DNA of 64,000 nt from Halichoerus grypus. Its lineage: Eukaryota; Chordata; Mammalia; Carnivora; Phocidae. Numbering within the stretch: position 1 is the stretch's first letter; each line of letters opens with the position of its first letter. Of this stretch, positions 22,144 to 34,150 are shown one piece after another. Under the pieces are notes generated by a model. It saw only the letters and a program-made list of their open reading frames with translations, did no database searches and was not told where the DNA came from. Location: positions 125,155,093 to 125,219,092 of the forward strand of contig NC_135718.1 in the NCBI RefSeq assembly GCF_964656455.1, read 5' to 3'. The position numbers were made by a program, and so were the translations under genes.

Positions 22144-22358
22144 TTTTTTTAAGATCTTTTTTTTTTTTTTTTTAAAGATTTTATTTATTTGGGAGAGAGA
22201 ATGAGAGAGAGAGAGAGCACATGAGAGGGGGGAGGGTCAGAGGGAGAAGCAGACTCCCTGCCGAGCAGGGAGCCCGATGTGGGACTCGATCCCAGGACTC
22301 CAGGATCATGACCTGAGCCGAAGGCAGTCGCTCAACCAACTGAGCCACCCAGGCGCCC
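22144..22358 (-). mobile_element. CAN-SINE (SINEC)
   Basis: Complete copy with a long T-rich tail broken by 'aagatc', a purine block and head ending 'gagccacccaggcgccc'. An 18-base perfect target duplication flanks it (22126-22143 and 22359-22376). Confidence 0.95.
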
Positions 22359-22494
22359 GTAGCTGATAATGTTTTTAATCACAAGCAAAGAAGCCATAGA
22401 AATTCCCTTTTTCCACAATTTTATTTACATTTAATAGGTTTATTTCAATGCTAAAAACCCAAAACTTGTGACTACTATTAAAACTAGTTTAATT

Positions 22495-23130
22495 CAGAGT
22501 TTGTCAGTTTCAGCAATACTGACATTTGGGGCTGAATAAGTCTTTGTTGTAGGGGTTGTTTCTGTCATAGAAGGTTATTTAGCAGCATCCCTGACCTCTA
22601 ACCACTAGATGCCAGGTACACATTGTTAAAAGATAAACTGAGGCATATTAAAAATTATAAGAGTTTATTTGAGCAAAAGTTGATTCAAATTGGGCAGCAT
22701 CTAAGCTAATAGATAGAAAGGAGCCCCAAGTACAAAATGAAATATTTTCTTAAGCAGAAGGCAGCAGGAACAAGGAAGTTATACTAGGCAAAAAAATTGG
22801 ATGGTTATTGCAAGGTTACTTTCCTTTAGGGGGTGGCAGGGGTCTATCAGGCAGATTAACCTTCAGTAATGCCCATCAGGTGATTCCTGGTTGACTGGTT
22901 TAAGATTCTATTTCTGGGAGACCTAAAACTACAATGAAGTTAAATCTCTGGTGAGGTGGAGTTTAGCATAAGCAACTCCCTTTGGGGCCAGTTGTATTGT
23001 TTTTGTTTGTTTGTTTGTTTGTTTTTAACTACTCCCAAGTTGTGACATCAGAAATGTCTCCAGACATTGCCAAAAGTCCCCTGGGGACAGATTCACTACC
23101 CACCCCCAGCCCCCCAGCTGATAACCACTG
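22495..23130. mobile_element. hAT-Charlie element (MER20-like), split by an insertion
   Basis: Left piece 22495-22623 ('cagcaatactgacatttggg', 'tttagcagcatccctgacct') and right piece about 23027-23130 ('gaaatgtctccagacattgc', 'ccctggggacag'). Outer ends form an imperfect 13-base inverted repeat (cagagtttgtcag / ctgataaccactg). I am sure of the hAT-Charlie type; the family name is from memory. Confidence 0.7.
22624..23026 (-). mobile_element. LTR-like insertion with a (GTTT)n edge
   Basis: On the minus strand it carries an 'aaataaact' polyadenylation-like signal about 40 bases before a TTTTAACA end, as in an LTR. Its other edge is (GTTT)n at about 22998-23026. It interrupts the hAT element exactly between its two halves. 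The LTR family could not be named, and no clear target duplication was found. Confidence 0.5.
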
Positions 23131-23138
23131 GTCTACTA

Positions 23139-23960
23139 TGTAAATTTCTGTTTTCAGTGTTCAATGTTGGTACACTCCCTTAATATATGGCATCTATATT
23201 GTCCGGGTGCTTCAAGATGGTCCAATGGGCGCATGGATTTCCAAAGTGAAAGACATGACTTTAATTTCTGTCCTTATATCACTAATCCCAAGCAACAATT
23301 GTTCCCAAATGTCATCAGAGATAGATTGTTTTAGAAACAGTCACTGACTGGTTTTAGGCAATCAGGCTTAAGCCTCAGGGATTTTTGTTTGTTTGTTAAA
23401 TTATAGAGCTGAATGCTAAAGTAATACACAATAGCTTCCAGAAGTTACGATTTCTCGTGATTTAACATGTATGTATAATAGAAAACTTATCATTTGCAAA
23501 TATCAGTTAAAAACACCAAATTTTAAAAGTTTGATAAATTTAGGGAAGTGTCATAAAAAAGGAAATAAACTATGATTTTTTTCTAATAGCAAATACTTAT
23601 AATTCATTTGATTTTTATGCAGTTTTAGTTTTATTATTCTTCCATTAAAATATATCACTATATTTTATAGCACTATAGCATTACAAGTCTCATCATTTCA
23701 TTAAATAAAAAAATCAATAAACTCAAATTTTTCTCTGGTTTCACCCCATAGTATGGCAAAATCCACTTGATCCATTTGCCAGAATGAAACTTGTACACAA
23801 AGAGCCTCTTGCCTTTTTGAAATTCTCCAACAACAGATGCATGTAAGCCTTGAATAAAAAACAGTTCTTTTGAAAATCTAAAGTCAAGCAGCTGTTTTGC
23901 TGCAAGCCAGCGCAATCTGAGTTGGATTTGAGAAATCTGGATTTTATTACTTAATGCAAA
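23139..23960. other. Unassigned sequence
   Basis: AT-rich, with no recognised gene or repeat. The 80-codon minus-strand frame (23673-23915) shows no domain. Confidence 0.35.
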
Positions 23961-23964
23961 ATTA

Positions 23965-24050
23965 ATCTCAGTTTTTCCATCTGTAAAATGGTAAAAATAC
24001 CCCCTTTGAAAATGTTAGGGAGAATAATGTGATCATTGTGATGTGTGAGC
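23965..24050 (+). mobile_element. MIR SINE fragment
   Basis: The core 'tcagtttttccatctgtaaa' followed by 'atggtaaaaatacc' and 'gggagaataatgtgatc' matches MIR in + orientation. Confidence 0.6.
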
Positions 24051-26850
24051 TATGTTTTCAACTCTCCCCAAGAGAAACAATAGTCATTGTGCTCCTTTTA
24101 TGTTTGTCCACACAAAGAGAATATACCAATAACTTTAAGTTTTTGAACTTATCTGCTTAATAAATGTCCTTTGATGACTGTGAGAATTTTCATTCATTCA
24201 AAATGTCATTACACTAGCATTACTATAGGGTTGGCATGTTAAAATACAAGTTTATATTTCTCATTCTGTCCCTTAAGATTGGGTGGAAAAGGCCTGCATT
24301 TTTATGATCTGGAACAATAATAGTGAAATCAGGTATGGGTTATATTCACATGACAAACAATGCTTGATATACTCACTTATGATTGTTGACTGTTTCCCTG
24401 TTGGTCATAACTACAGGGTTTGTGATGGCTCCATTCATTCTAGTTTGGGAATAGTGTTCTCAGACTAATTATGTTCAAATTAGATAACAGAAAGGCTCAG
24501 ATGAATTGATTTGAGTTTTTATGGACAGATAGTGAATAAATGGATGAGAAGAAGACAATACCAGGAAGATATTTTATATATTTAATATTACATCTATTTT
24601 GTATATGCTGTATTTCTATTCTATATATTTATACAAATTTCATATAAAATTATATTTTATATACATTTACATATAAATATATAACATAAATAATACATGT
24701 TGTGTATATACATAATATACTTGTATATCTATTTATACGTTTTACATATTGTGCTAAAAAAATCATTCTTACCATGGTGCCCTGATGCATATGATAGGAG
24801 CTTAGTGAATACTTGTTGAATTATTTATCAAATGAATCAAAGGTGAAGAATTATTGAAATATAAGTAAGTGATGGGTTATGGTAAAACTCAGAATCTTGG
24901 TTTTAACTTTAGCTCTGGGTTTCACCCCTTACTCTAGAGAGTGGTCTTTATTCTGAAGGTGTGATCTTCCCAGAGTCTCACCTGAATGCCCTTGTGCTCA
25001 GCAAGGCTTATTCTCCATGGCTGGGCCAGAAATCTGGCATCTCTCAGCACTGCAGGACATCTGGTGTCTCCGTTCATCACCACACTGTGCTAAGCCTGCA
25101 GAGTTCTGTGTGTGTGTGTGTGTGTGTAAACCAGCTCATAGCTGAGAGTCTGAGAGCGAATCCCATGAAAACAGCAGACACCTCTCACTTGGGGTAATTC
25201 CCTCCTTCCTGATATCTTGCCCCACATTTTCCAGCTGTCTCATCAGCCCAGACTCCAATCTCAGCCTCTTTACTAGAATGAGCCCCTGTTCTCCATGTGG
25301 GTCTCTACCTCCTTGGACTCTGCAGTCTGGGAAGTTCCTCCATGCAAAACCTGGATGGAACATAGAGTTCCTTTGGTGGATTTCCTTTTCTCAAAGATCA
25401 CACACTTCTGTTTTCTGTTGTCCAATACCTTACAGTGTTGCTTTGCATATTTTATCCAGTGGTAAGTTTCTTTTCTGTGGCAAGGAATGAGGAGGTAGTC
25501 AAGTCCAATAGCAGCACTGCATCATTTCTGGAAGTGGAAGTTGAATGTTAACATTGTTAGATGTTAGGTCTGATATCATGGACTACTGCAATTCCCATTT
25601 ACTTGAAAATCTTGATGCGGTTTTATCTAAAGAAACTTCCCCTCTTTTTAGGTAAGAATCTTACTTTCATCTCTTAAAAATTAGAGCAAAGTTGATGCCA
25701 CCATATCTTGGCAAGTGGCAAGTGCTGTGTATGTGCACATTTCTTCTTTGCTCCAACTCATGCAAGTTGATCTTTTCTTGTTTATTTGATATGATAACTG
25801 AGTATGGCCTTTGAGCATAAGAATGGCAAGGGCAAGGCATAAAAATAAATGCAAATTAAAGAAAATAAAGCTCTCATGAGAGGCTTGATTCTTCAAAAAC
25901 AAAATTATATAAACTGTACATAACCCATGGAGGCAGAATACATAGTTGCAATAAAATAGTTCAAAGAAAATTCTGGTTTCTTCTTGAATTATACCTTCAG
26001 TCTGACATGTTTCTAATGTCTCCAAAAGGCAACAGATGGTATTAGAATGGTAAATTACATTAAAATATGTGTTCTCATGTGAGTATTATGTTTGTTTATT
26101 TATTTAGTCACAAGTTCTGTTTAAAAATAAAGTCACTTAGCATGTCAGGTGTAGCTTAAGTATAAATGCATAAACTAGCAGGTCTATTTCAGATTTTAGG
26201 AAAGCAGATCCCACATTAGGACTGATAAAACTGAAATGACCTTCCATAAAATGGAGCTCTTTTGACAGTGAGTTGTTTCTATGCAAGGGTTAATAATATC
26301 CTTTGGATAAGGAAATAATATAAGGCTACCAAGTTGCCTTTAGTAATGCATATATTTTCATTTGTTTCCCAGAATTTGAAATGGATTGGAGTTAATTCAT
26401 CTCTACTTGTGTTTCAAGGTATCTTGATGAGTTTAAGGATTTGACCTAGAGTCATGGAACGCAAAACTTACTGGCTCACAGTACAATAAATATATTTTCT
26501 GGGACTCAATAATTCAGTATAATTAGAAGCATGAAATAATCAGCTAACTAGCTACAGGGAGACACTGTAACAACTGGTTTCTGCTTACATGAAAGAACTT
26601 TGACAGCAGAATCAGAAAACTTCCAAGAAGTCAAGACCATAGATGGTCAGATCTTGGGTGGTCACAGAGTCAAGGGATCTCAGGTTCAGAAAAGACTCAC
26701 TTATCTCCTGTTTCAACTAAATGCTAGTTCCTTGTCAGATGGTTCCCAATCCATTGAAGCTTTTAGAAACTTAGAAGAAAGTGCCTTATGGTAGGCTGCA
26801 TGATTTCAGAGGAAAAGCATGAAATACAGAAATTATTGAATTTAATTTAA
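24051..26850. other. Unassigned, including an extreme AT-rich patch
   Basis: 24560-24760 is almost pure A/T with irregular 'atatata' words. A (GT)n tract is at 25107-25127. The rest shows no recognised family, and the frames of 60-114 codons carry no domain. Confidence 0.35.
25107..25127. repeat. (TG)n microsatellite
   Basis: A 21-base TG tract without a retrotransposon attached. Confidence 0.9.
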
Positions 26851-26853
26851 ACT

Positions 26854-27055
26854 TTGTTACTTCCTAGTTTTCTCACCTGTCAAACAAATTTAACAAAGCG
26901 TCCCTCTTAATACTGTTTGCACTCTTTCTGAGAAGATGAAATGAGAAAGTCTTTATTGCTTCTTCAAATGTAGGAGATAAATACTATTGTTATCTTTAGT
27001 AAATAGTGAAGAAACTAAAGCTCAGAGGAGGTAAACGAATTGCTCAATGTCCATC
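26854..27055. mobile_element. Two opposed MIR fragments
   Basis: 'tagttttctcacctgtcaaa' (about 26866) fits a MIR core on the + strand. 'gaagaaactaaagctcagag' (about 27009) fits the same core on the minus strand. They meet near 26985. Confidence 0.5.
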
Positions 27056-27309
27056 CTGTGCTCCCCAAGCCCTTACTCTTCATGGATGTTTAAAAGGTAC
27101 TTGGAGTGTTCACAGAGTAAGTTCTCCACATGGAGTGAGTCATACTGTTATTTCTCCTATGAAAGAAATTGGCCTCTATCCTACTCAGCCCACTTCACAC
27201 GTGTCTTACTGTGTGTGGAAAGTAACAGGGGCAGGACATCTCAAATTCCCATTTCAGCATTTTCTCTTTTAGGCCAAGTCCTCATTAACAGGAAGTTTAT
27301 GCCCCAAAT

Positions 27310-27542
27310 TGCTATATGGCATAGTGGTTAATCACATGCTCTTGTGTTCAATGCCCGAGTTCAAGTCCAAGATCTACCACTCACTGAGTATGCCACCTTT
27401 GGAAAGTTACTTAATCTCCCCTTTTATATTTTAAATGAGGATGATAATACTCAATTCACAGGGAGATTATGTGGATTACATTTGATGATTCCTATGATCG
27501 GAAGTGATTGGAAGAGAGTATTTGATAAATGCTGGTCATTCC
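27310..27542 (+). mobile_element. MIR SINE, nearly full length
   Basis: The order is complete: 'atggcatagtggttaatcac' (tRNA-like 5' part), 'gttcaagtccaagatctacc', 'ggaaagttacttaatctccc', 'ggatgataatactcaattca' and a 3' part ending 'tttgataaatgctggtcatt'. The 103-codon frame at 27344-27655 runs through it and is not a gene. Confidence 0.85.
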
Positions 27543-28215
27543 TATTATTTCCCTGCACCAAGCTCAAAACTGGGACAGGTTCTCTGATGTACTTCCCAAA
27601 TGGTAAAACAGGAAGATGGCCTACTGATAAGATTTTCTTTTCTTATAATGAATGAAACTCTTTCTACATAGGGTCCCGCCTGCTTGTAATATTCTACCAT
27701 TTGCCTGGTACCATTTGCCTGGTACCAAAAAGGTACAAGCCACTAAGGATGCAGTTCAGGAAAAGATACAAGTTTGGTCACAGATGTCTCTGGGATCAAG
27801 CCTCCTTGATTACTGTATCCTATTTCCTGACTTCTCAGACTTACATTAGCAGAGCTAAGAATCTTCCAATATAGGTATAATGAATATATCAGAAGCACTC
27901 ACAGATACTCATTCTCTTGGGTTATCTGGCAGATTGATGACTCTCCTGACTAATCATTTTTCTTGCAAAATGTATTTTCTGACTGATGCTCAAGACCCCA
28001 ACGACGTCATACTACAGACGACTGTGCTAATTTCAGCACATAGTAATTCACTAGCCACATTCATTTTTAATATATTAATTTCACATTTTCATGTTCATCC
28101 AGAAAGACTAACAGTTTCTGATCACAGCCTGGAACACATGTCTCTAATAACAGCTCTCGTTGTGCCAATTTTTTTTAACATAAAGATACACAGGTTGTTG
28201 AGTAGCTGAGATATT
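27543..28215. other. Unassigned sequence
   Basis: No family recognised. A 14-base tandem duplication lies at 27695-27722 (taccatttgcctgg twice). Confidence 0.35.
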
Positions 28216-28560
28216 CTGAGATTAAACTGATGAGATCAGGCAAGCCTGACTGCTTTGTTTTCTAGAAGTCAAACAGACTGCAAATTTACAGGATATAAGT
28301 AGTTCAGTTAGACAGCGAGGCACCACCGGGGAGACAAATGCTTATTAAGTTCATGGATTAATGCAGAAGCAGTGTGGAGAACACTAGTTCAAGGGCTGAG
28401 GCTTTCGGCTGTATGGTTTGAACGTCACAGTTGTGGTTGTTGTGACAGGCTGCCGGCCGACACAGAGTCAGTTTGCAGGGCAGTTAATAAAAACCCTACA
28501 AATTAGTTTTGCTTCTGTTTGCTTGTTGAGAGTTTGCTGTCTATAATATTTTTTTTTAAT
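28216..28560. other. Unassigned, possibly single-copy sequence
   Basis: No repeat recognised. It has several CpGs and homeodomain-like TAAT words close together (for example 'gcttattaagttcatggatt' and 'gcagttaataaaaac'). This composition is compatible with a conserved non-coding element, but I have no alignment. Confidence 0.2.
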
Positions 28561-29045
28561 GAATTTCTTCAGTTCTTTCAGACTGAGATCTGTATAATAA
28601 CAAAAATGATTTAAGTGGGATTCTAAAGTAGCAAACGAGGTTTTGGATTAATCATAAGGAAAGATGGTAAACATTTCATGGCCAAAATTACGTTTTCCCC
28701 TAATTCTTAGATTAATGACAGATAATAACCTTTCTTTTCATGTCGCAAGGAGTTAGCCTTTAAGAAAAAAAAATACTCTGAAACAGAGGATAAATTTCTT
28801 TTCTAACCAGCCTTTGTTTTCTTCCTTTTTCTTTTACTTACTTCCTTTCATTTTATGCTTTTTTTATTATTTTTCTTCCTATGTGCCTTTATTTTGATTC
28901 TGATTTGTGTCTAATCCCACACCTTATTTTGCTAAACGTTTGCCCACCCATGCCCCTGCTACCGGGATAAAGCACATTTGGATGGAGGAAAAATGAGCCT
29001 GTTGACTAAAGAGATCTGGTTCTGTGTGTGACTCTAACATGGGAG
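28561..29045. other. Unassigned sequence
   Basis: AT-rich, with no recognised family. Confidence 0.35.
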
Positions 29046-29659
29046 TGTTAGGTGGTATTTTGGGCTGAATAGTGAACCCTCCTGCCAAATTCATTCGCTG
29101 AAGTCCTACCCTTCTTTAGTACCCAAAATGTACTTGAAGATAGGGCCTTCTAAGAGGAGATTATATTTAAAATGAGGCCTTTAGGGTGGAGCCTAATCCA
29201 ATATGACTGGTGTCCTTATAAAAGGAGGAGATTAGGACACAGACACGCATTGAGAAAGACCATGTGCAGACACAGGGAGAAGGCAGCAATCTCTAAACCA
29301 AGGAGAGAGGCCTCAGAAGAAACCAACCCTTCTGACATCTTGATCTTGGACTTTTTTTTTTTTAAGATTTTATTTTATTTATTTGACAGAGAGAGAGACA
29401 GTGAGAGAGGGAACACAAGCAGGGGGAGTGGGGGAGGGAGAAGCAGGCCTCCCGCTGAGCAGGGAGCCCAATGTGGGGCTCGATCCCAGGACCCTGGGAC
29501 CATGACCTGAGCAGAAGGCAGATGCTTAACGACTGAGCCACCCAGGCGCCCCATTGATCTTGGACTTTTAGCCTCCAGAATTGTGAGAAAATAAATTTCT
29601 GTTGTCTCAGCACCCAATCAGTGTATTTTATTAAGTAGACCTACCAAACTAACATAACA
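29046..29659 (+). mobile_element. MLT1/MST-type MaLR LTR, split by a SINE
   Basis: It reads 'attttgggctgaatagtgaa', 'gaagatagggccttctaaga', 'ccaatatgactggtgtcctt', 'ggacacagacacgc' and 'aggcctcagaagaaaccaac'. After the SINE come 'agcctccagaattgtgagaa' and 'aataaatttctgttgtct'. The order is that of a MaLR LTR on the + strand, and its polyadenylation signal is still visible. It is about 400 bases without the SINE. Confidence 0.85.
29356..29553 (-). mobile_element. CAN-SINE (SINEC)
   Basis: Full copy whose head ends 'ctgagccacccaggcgcccc'. It has a 16-base perfect target duplication (ttgatcttggactttt at 29340-29355 and 29554-29569), and both copies lie in the MaLR LTR. Confidence 0.96.
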
Positions 29660-29726
29660 GGTTTGATATATCATAATTTCTTCACAAGACCCAGGGTTGC
29701 AAGGATGAAATATTATTCTATTATTC

Positions 29727-29850
29727 TATTATTCATTCAGTCAACAAACAGATGCCAAGATACATCTCATTATAGTAACCAAGACAGGGATTCCTACCCT
29801 CATGGAGCTTACCAAAATATTATGTGCAAGGTGTTTTATAAATAAAATTG
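29727..29850 (-). mobile_element. L2 LINE 3' end
   Basis: 'ttcattcagtcaacaaacag' followed by 'accctcatggagcttaccaa' is the reverse complement of an L2 3' terminus. Confidence 0.65.
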
Positions 29851-29972
29851 TTAAACACATTTATTATGTTATTGGAAATATTTTTATTTTCAAAAGCATC
29901 AATTGAAAGGGCTGCATTAATAGGGCAGTCAAATTCTAGAGCTTGAGATTATTACATGTATTTGTCTCCATA

Positions 29973-30145
29973 GTAATAGTTAACATTTATTAAGCACTTA
30001 CTATTCAAAAGCTTTATTAGCAATAGTTTATTTTCATAGCAACACAAATGGGTAGATACTCATACTTTCCTCACTATACAGATAGGAAAAGTGGGACAAA
30101 GAGAATTTAAATAACTGGCCCAAGATCACACGGCTAAAAAAAACC
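29973..30145 (-). mobile_element. MIR SINE fragment
   Basis: 'taacatttattaagcactta' followed by 'ccaagatcacacggctaa' on the + strand reads as a MIR in minus orientation. Confidence 0.65.
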
Positions 30146-30635
30146 ACAAGCCACAAGTAACAAATCAATATGTGGAAGTTGAAAACAAAATCATAACACA
30201 ATAAAGCCAGCAAGTAATGAGGAGTTGTCAGAAATAACAGTGGAAATGCTTCACTGGAGGGAGTCTCCCAATGAGCCAGTCTCTGACCTTGGCCGCATGG
30301 GCCACATACTTCAAATACCAAAAACATGGTCAGTGAAAAGAATAGGACTAAATTGGGAAAAGGGTGAGATTATTTTGTCTGCTGATCATTTTTAAAAATG
30401 CATCTACAAGAGTTGATGCATAAAGAGGATGAGAAATGAGGCAGTAAAGGAAAGATTGCAATATAATCATATAATCAACAGAAAGTTTAGTACAGTGTGG
30501 CATATATCCTCCCCCCAAAACTTTGTTAGTGGGGCTTTTTTAATATCAGGTGACAGAGAGGAAGGAACAAGACTATCTAATGGTAGTCTCCAATCCTGCC
30601 TCTTCTAGAGAATCGCTTTAAAAAAGTGATTAATT
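30146..30635. other. Unassigned sequence
   Basis: No family recognised. Confidence 0.35.
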
Positions 30636-31144
30636 ACTTTTTTCTTTTTTTTATTATGTTATGTTAATCACCGTACATTACATCATTAGTTTTTGATGTG
30701 GTGTTCCATGATTCATTGTTTGCGTATAACACCCAGTGCTCCATTCAGTACGTGCCCTCTTTAATACCCATCACCAGGCTAATCTATCCCCCCACTCCCT
30801 CCCCTCTAGAACCCTCAGTTTGTTTCTCAGAGTCCATTGTCTCTCATGGTTCATCTCCCCCTCCAATTTCCCCCCTTTCATTTTTCCCTTCCTGTTATCT
30901 TCTTCTTCTTTTTTTTTTTTAAACATATAATGTATTATTTGTTTCAGAGGTACAGGTCTGTGATTCAACAGTCTTACACAATTCACAGTGCTCACCATAG
31001 CACATACCCTCCCCAATGTCTATCACCCTGCCACCCCCTCCCTCCCATCCCCCACCACTCCAGCAACCCTCAGTTTGTTTCCTGAGATTAAGAATTCCTC
31101 ATATCTGTGAGAGCATATGATACATGTCTTTCTCTGATTGACTT
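30636..31144 (-). mobile_element. Young carnivore L1, 5'-truncated
   Basis: It reads the reverse complement of an L1 3' UTR with an internal T-rich/CTT tract at 30898-30921, then 'cacagtgctcaccatagcac' and 'aattcctcatatctgtgaga'. A 14-base target duplication (aaaagtgattaatt) occurs at 30622-30635 and 31145-31158. The same 3' end family is at 43943-44673. Confidence 0.9.
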
Positions 31145-31158
31145 AAAAGTGATTAATT

Positions 31159-32095
31159 TCTGATTATTCTCAATTCTTAACTAGCTAATGAAAAGATATC
31201 AGAATTCAATATAGATTGAGTAGAAGACTTAGACTTTATGTATATAATTAAAGCAATATTAAAAAACCCTGCTAAGAATGCTCTCTGGAGTATGTGTGTG
31301 TTTATATGTAAGTTCCTTCCTGCTTAAAAAACAAAACAAAGCAACAACAAACATTGAAAGACCATTACTAGGTGGTTTTAATATATAGCAAAACTGTAAG
31401 TTCATTTTCATCTAGTATAATTTTTTTCCTCTCATTCAACTAAATAGCTTAAGTCTTTGGAAGGCTATAAAGCTAAAGTGCCCTCAATTATTTTAATCTC
31501 TTAAGTAGTGTAGGTGTGATATCAATGTTCAAGAAACTCAAATATTGCAAAACTGAAATAATGATATGCAAAACAAATGACACATTTTCCATTTACGGAA
31601 GTGTTAGCTTTCCTATGGGGGATAATTTGTTATGCTTTGCAGGAAGCCAAATTCATGCACATGTATTGAACAAATACTGTACTTTATAGATCTTTTAAAA
31701 ACTGTGGAACTTCAAGTTTAAAAAGTTGTACACATAATCCAGATCGGTCATACAGGTAAGAGAGAACAGTTGCCATGTGTTGTGAGGAAATGAGGGACAA
31801 GATTGGCAGGGGTTGTTGAACAATTGAGGACAATCCAATGAACAGAATATGCTTGTTTTGTTGCTTTGATTGGTGTAAATTTAGCCAGAGTTTGTAAGAG
31901 AGCTGGACTGGGAAGACACTTAATCCTACTTTCTTTGTATAAAAGCAGTCAATCAATAATGACACTTGTGTATGACACGATTTGACTGTTATTTAAATGT
32001 CAGTGGTCAGAGGCCCTTATTTTTCTTATGGTACCACTGCTTTGTTCAGTTTTCATAAAAATGTTACTGTAGTTGATTGCTTTTTTGTTACTAGT
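31159..32095. other. Unassigned AT-rich sequence
   Basis: No recognised repeat. The 93-codon minus-strand frame at 31684-31965 has no domain. Confidence 0.35.
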
Positions 32096-32463
32096 TATTT
32101 GGTACTTTCTCTGTAAGAGGATTGTACTTCTTGCCCCATCAAATTCAAACTTGGCCATGTGATTTGTTTTGGCCAATAAAATGGGAATGGAAGGGAAGAG
32201 TGCTTCTTTCAGCTTAAAGAACCCTCATGTGGTTTCACCATTTGCTTTTTTTCCTTTGATTTAAGAATGGCGTATCCTTGATAGAGGCCGCTCCTTCAGT
32301 CTGGGCCCAGGAATGAAGAAAATCTGGAGCAGACACAAAACCAAACCATGCTGGATGTGTAATATAAATTTGAAGAAAAACTTGTTGTCGGTGTTTTATG
32401 CCACTGGTAATTTGGGGGTCATTTATTCCTGAGCATAATCTAGTTTAAGCTGATTGTTACAAC
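32096..32463 (+). mobile_element. MLT1-like MaLR LTR
   Basis: The blocks 'acttcttgccccatcaaatt', 'ggccatgtgatttgttttgg', 'gatagaggccgctccttcag' and 'ttttatgccactggtaattt' follow a known MaLR-type LTR in + orientation, ending near 'gattgttacaac'. Confidence 0.6.
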
Positions 32464-32769
32464 ATTCCAAATGAAGTATCTGATTTCGTCCAAATACAGT
32501 TCAGATACTAACATGAGTCACATGACCCAGAGCCTAGTATTTGTTCTGTGCCTCCTTTCTTCCTTCTTTCTTTCCTTCTCAGTTGCTTTCTGTGAACAGT
32601 TGTGGAATGATAACCTCTGTGTTGGTATGTTTATAGCCCTTGAGTATATCTAGCAGAGGTCAGTAGGGGTCCTCACATATACCCTCCCAAAAAAACCCAA
32701 AAAAACCCTCAAAACCCACAAACAAACAAACTATAAAAACACGATTAGGGTTAATCTGATCTGATGCCC

Positions 32770-32885
32770 TCATTACACATAGGCCTAGAACCTGAAGTCT
32801 AGAGACACACATTGCTTTGTCCAAGTTCCTGCAGCAAAGGAGTGACAAAGTAAACTAGAAGGCTAATATCAAGGCTCTTGGTCCA
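32770..32885 (-). mobile_element. MIR SINE fragment
   Basis: 'tgtccaagttcctgcagcaa' and 'atcaaggctcttggtccaag' read as the minus strand of a MIR middle and 5' part. The copy is weak. Confidence 0.4.
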
Positions 32886-34150
32886 AGACGGTTTCCATTA
32901 GAGGCTTCAGCCTCCTCAAGGAATTTCAAGATGCTGCAATGAGCTCTGACACAATATTTTTGTCTTTTAAACATTTGGAAAATGACTCATATATATAACA
33001 GCCACAGCAGGAAAACAGGCATGAAGGATTTAGGGAACAAAATTATAACTTCTCGGTCTGTTTCCAGGAATTGAGAAGAGACTGGAGAGGCAGGAAGAGA
33101 AGCAGTATTGGCTACCTCCCCTTGCTGGGTCAAATAGGAAAGCTCATCAAAACAAACTCTGAGGAGCCCATGAACATATGACTTGCCCTATACAGTTATT
33201 TCTCTGCCACCAAAGAAAAAGGAGGTGGCACAAATGTACAATGAAGACCCATTTTCTGGTTTCACTTCACCTGGGAAAATTAAACTTCTCCCTCTAATTG
33301 TTACAATAAATGTGTTGGCACCATTATTTTTCAACTTTTCTTTTCTCCTTCATTTCTTTTATATTATTTTGTAAAAAATGACATGGACCTACCCTTAAAT
33401 TTTGTGCCTTCTTCCAGAGAATAAGAACATGAGAATCACCATGACAGGTTTATTAAGAATCCATGGCCAGGACCTCCAAATTCTGTCAGTAAAGGGCTTG
33501 TCTCTGGCTCATCCCTGGTCTCATTGCCTTCTCTTCCAAGGTCCGCTTGGAGTAAAAATAGAAATTAATGCATTTTTCAGAAGCTATCCAGTCACCAACA
33601 TTCTGATTTTCTTCAAGGACCATGGCTCATGCTGTCTCCTTCCTTAGTCTATGCCTTGTAAGGATACATCCTCAAGTTTTACAAGTAATACAGATTGAGT
33701 TTTATTACCCAAATGAAAGGTCCATTTTATTGAAGTCCAGTATAAGATGAGGTAAGGCAGGAAAAAAGTATTTCTAAGTTAGCAGAAGCTGAAACTCAAC
33801 AGACTTTAATATTTAAGAATGCTTTAAAGTGTGTGCGTTCCTTTATAAAGTATTATTCCAGTCATGCCATTTTGCATACCCCAAACTGTTAATGACCCCA
33901 ACTGCCTATGCTAATAAGCACACCCTTCTTATTCTGGCACTCTGGAATCTCCAGAGCACAGCATATCTGATTTTTACATGCCCCTACTTTCTCAGACTAG
34001 AATCGATGTGTTATCCTCCCGCACCCCCACACCTTCTCCTCCCACAACCCACATATATGCAGTTGCTGTCTCTGAAGGAGTTAAAGACTGTATTCCTTTT
34101 TCTTTCTATTCATGTGCATGACACATATACATCACTGTCATTTCTCCTCC
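32886..34150. other. Unassigned sequence
   Basis: No family recognised. Overlapping frames of up to 109 codons (33829-34158, +) are leucine- and serine-rich and show no domain. Confidence 0.3.

Noticed and set aside
27344..27655. 103-codon reading frame
   Set aside because: It lies largely inside a MIR SINE.
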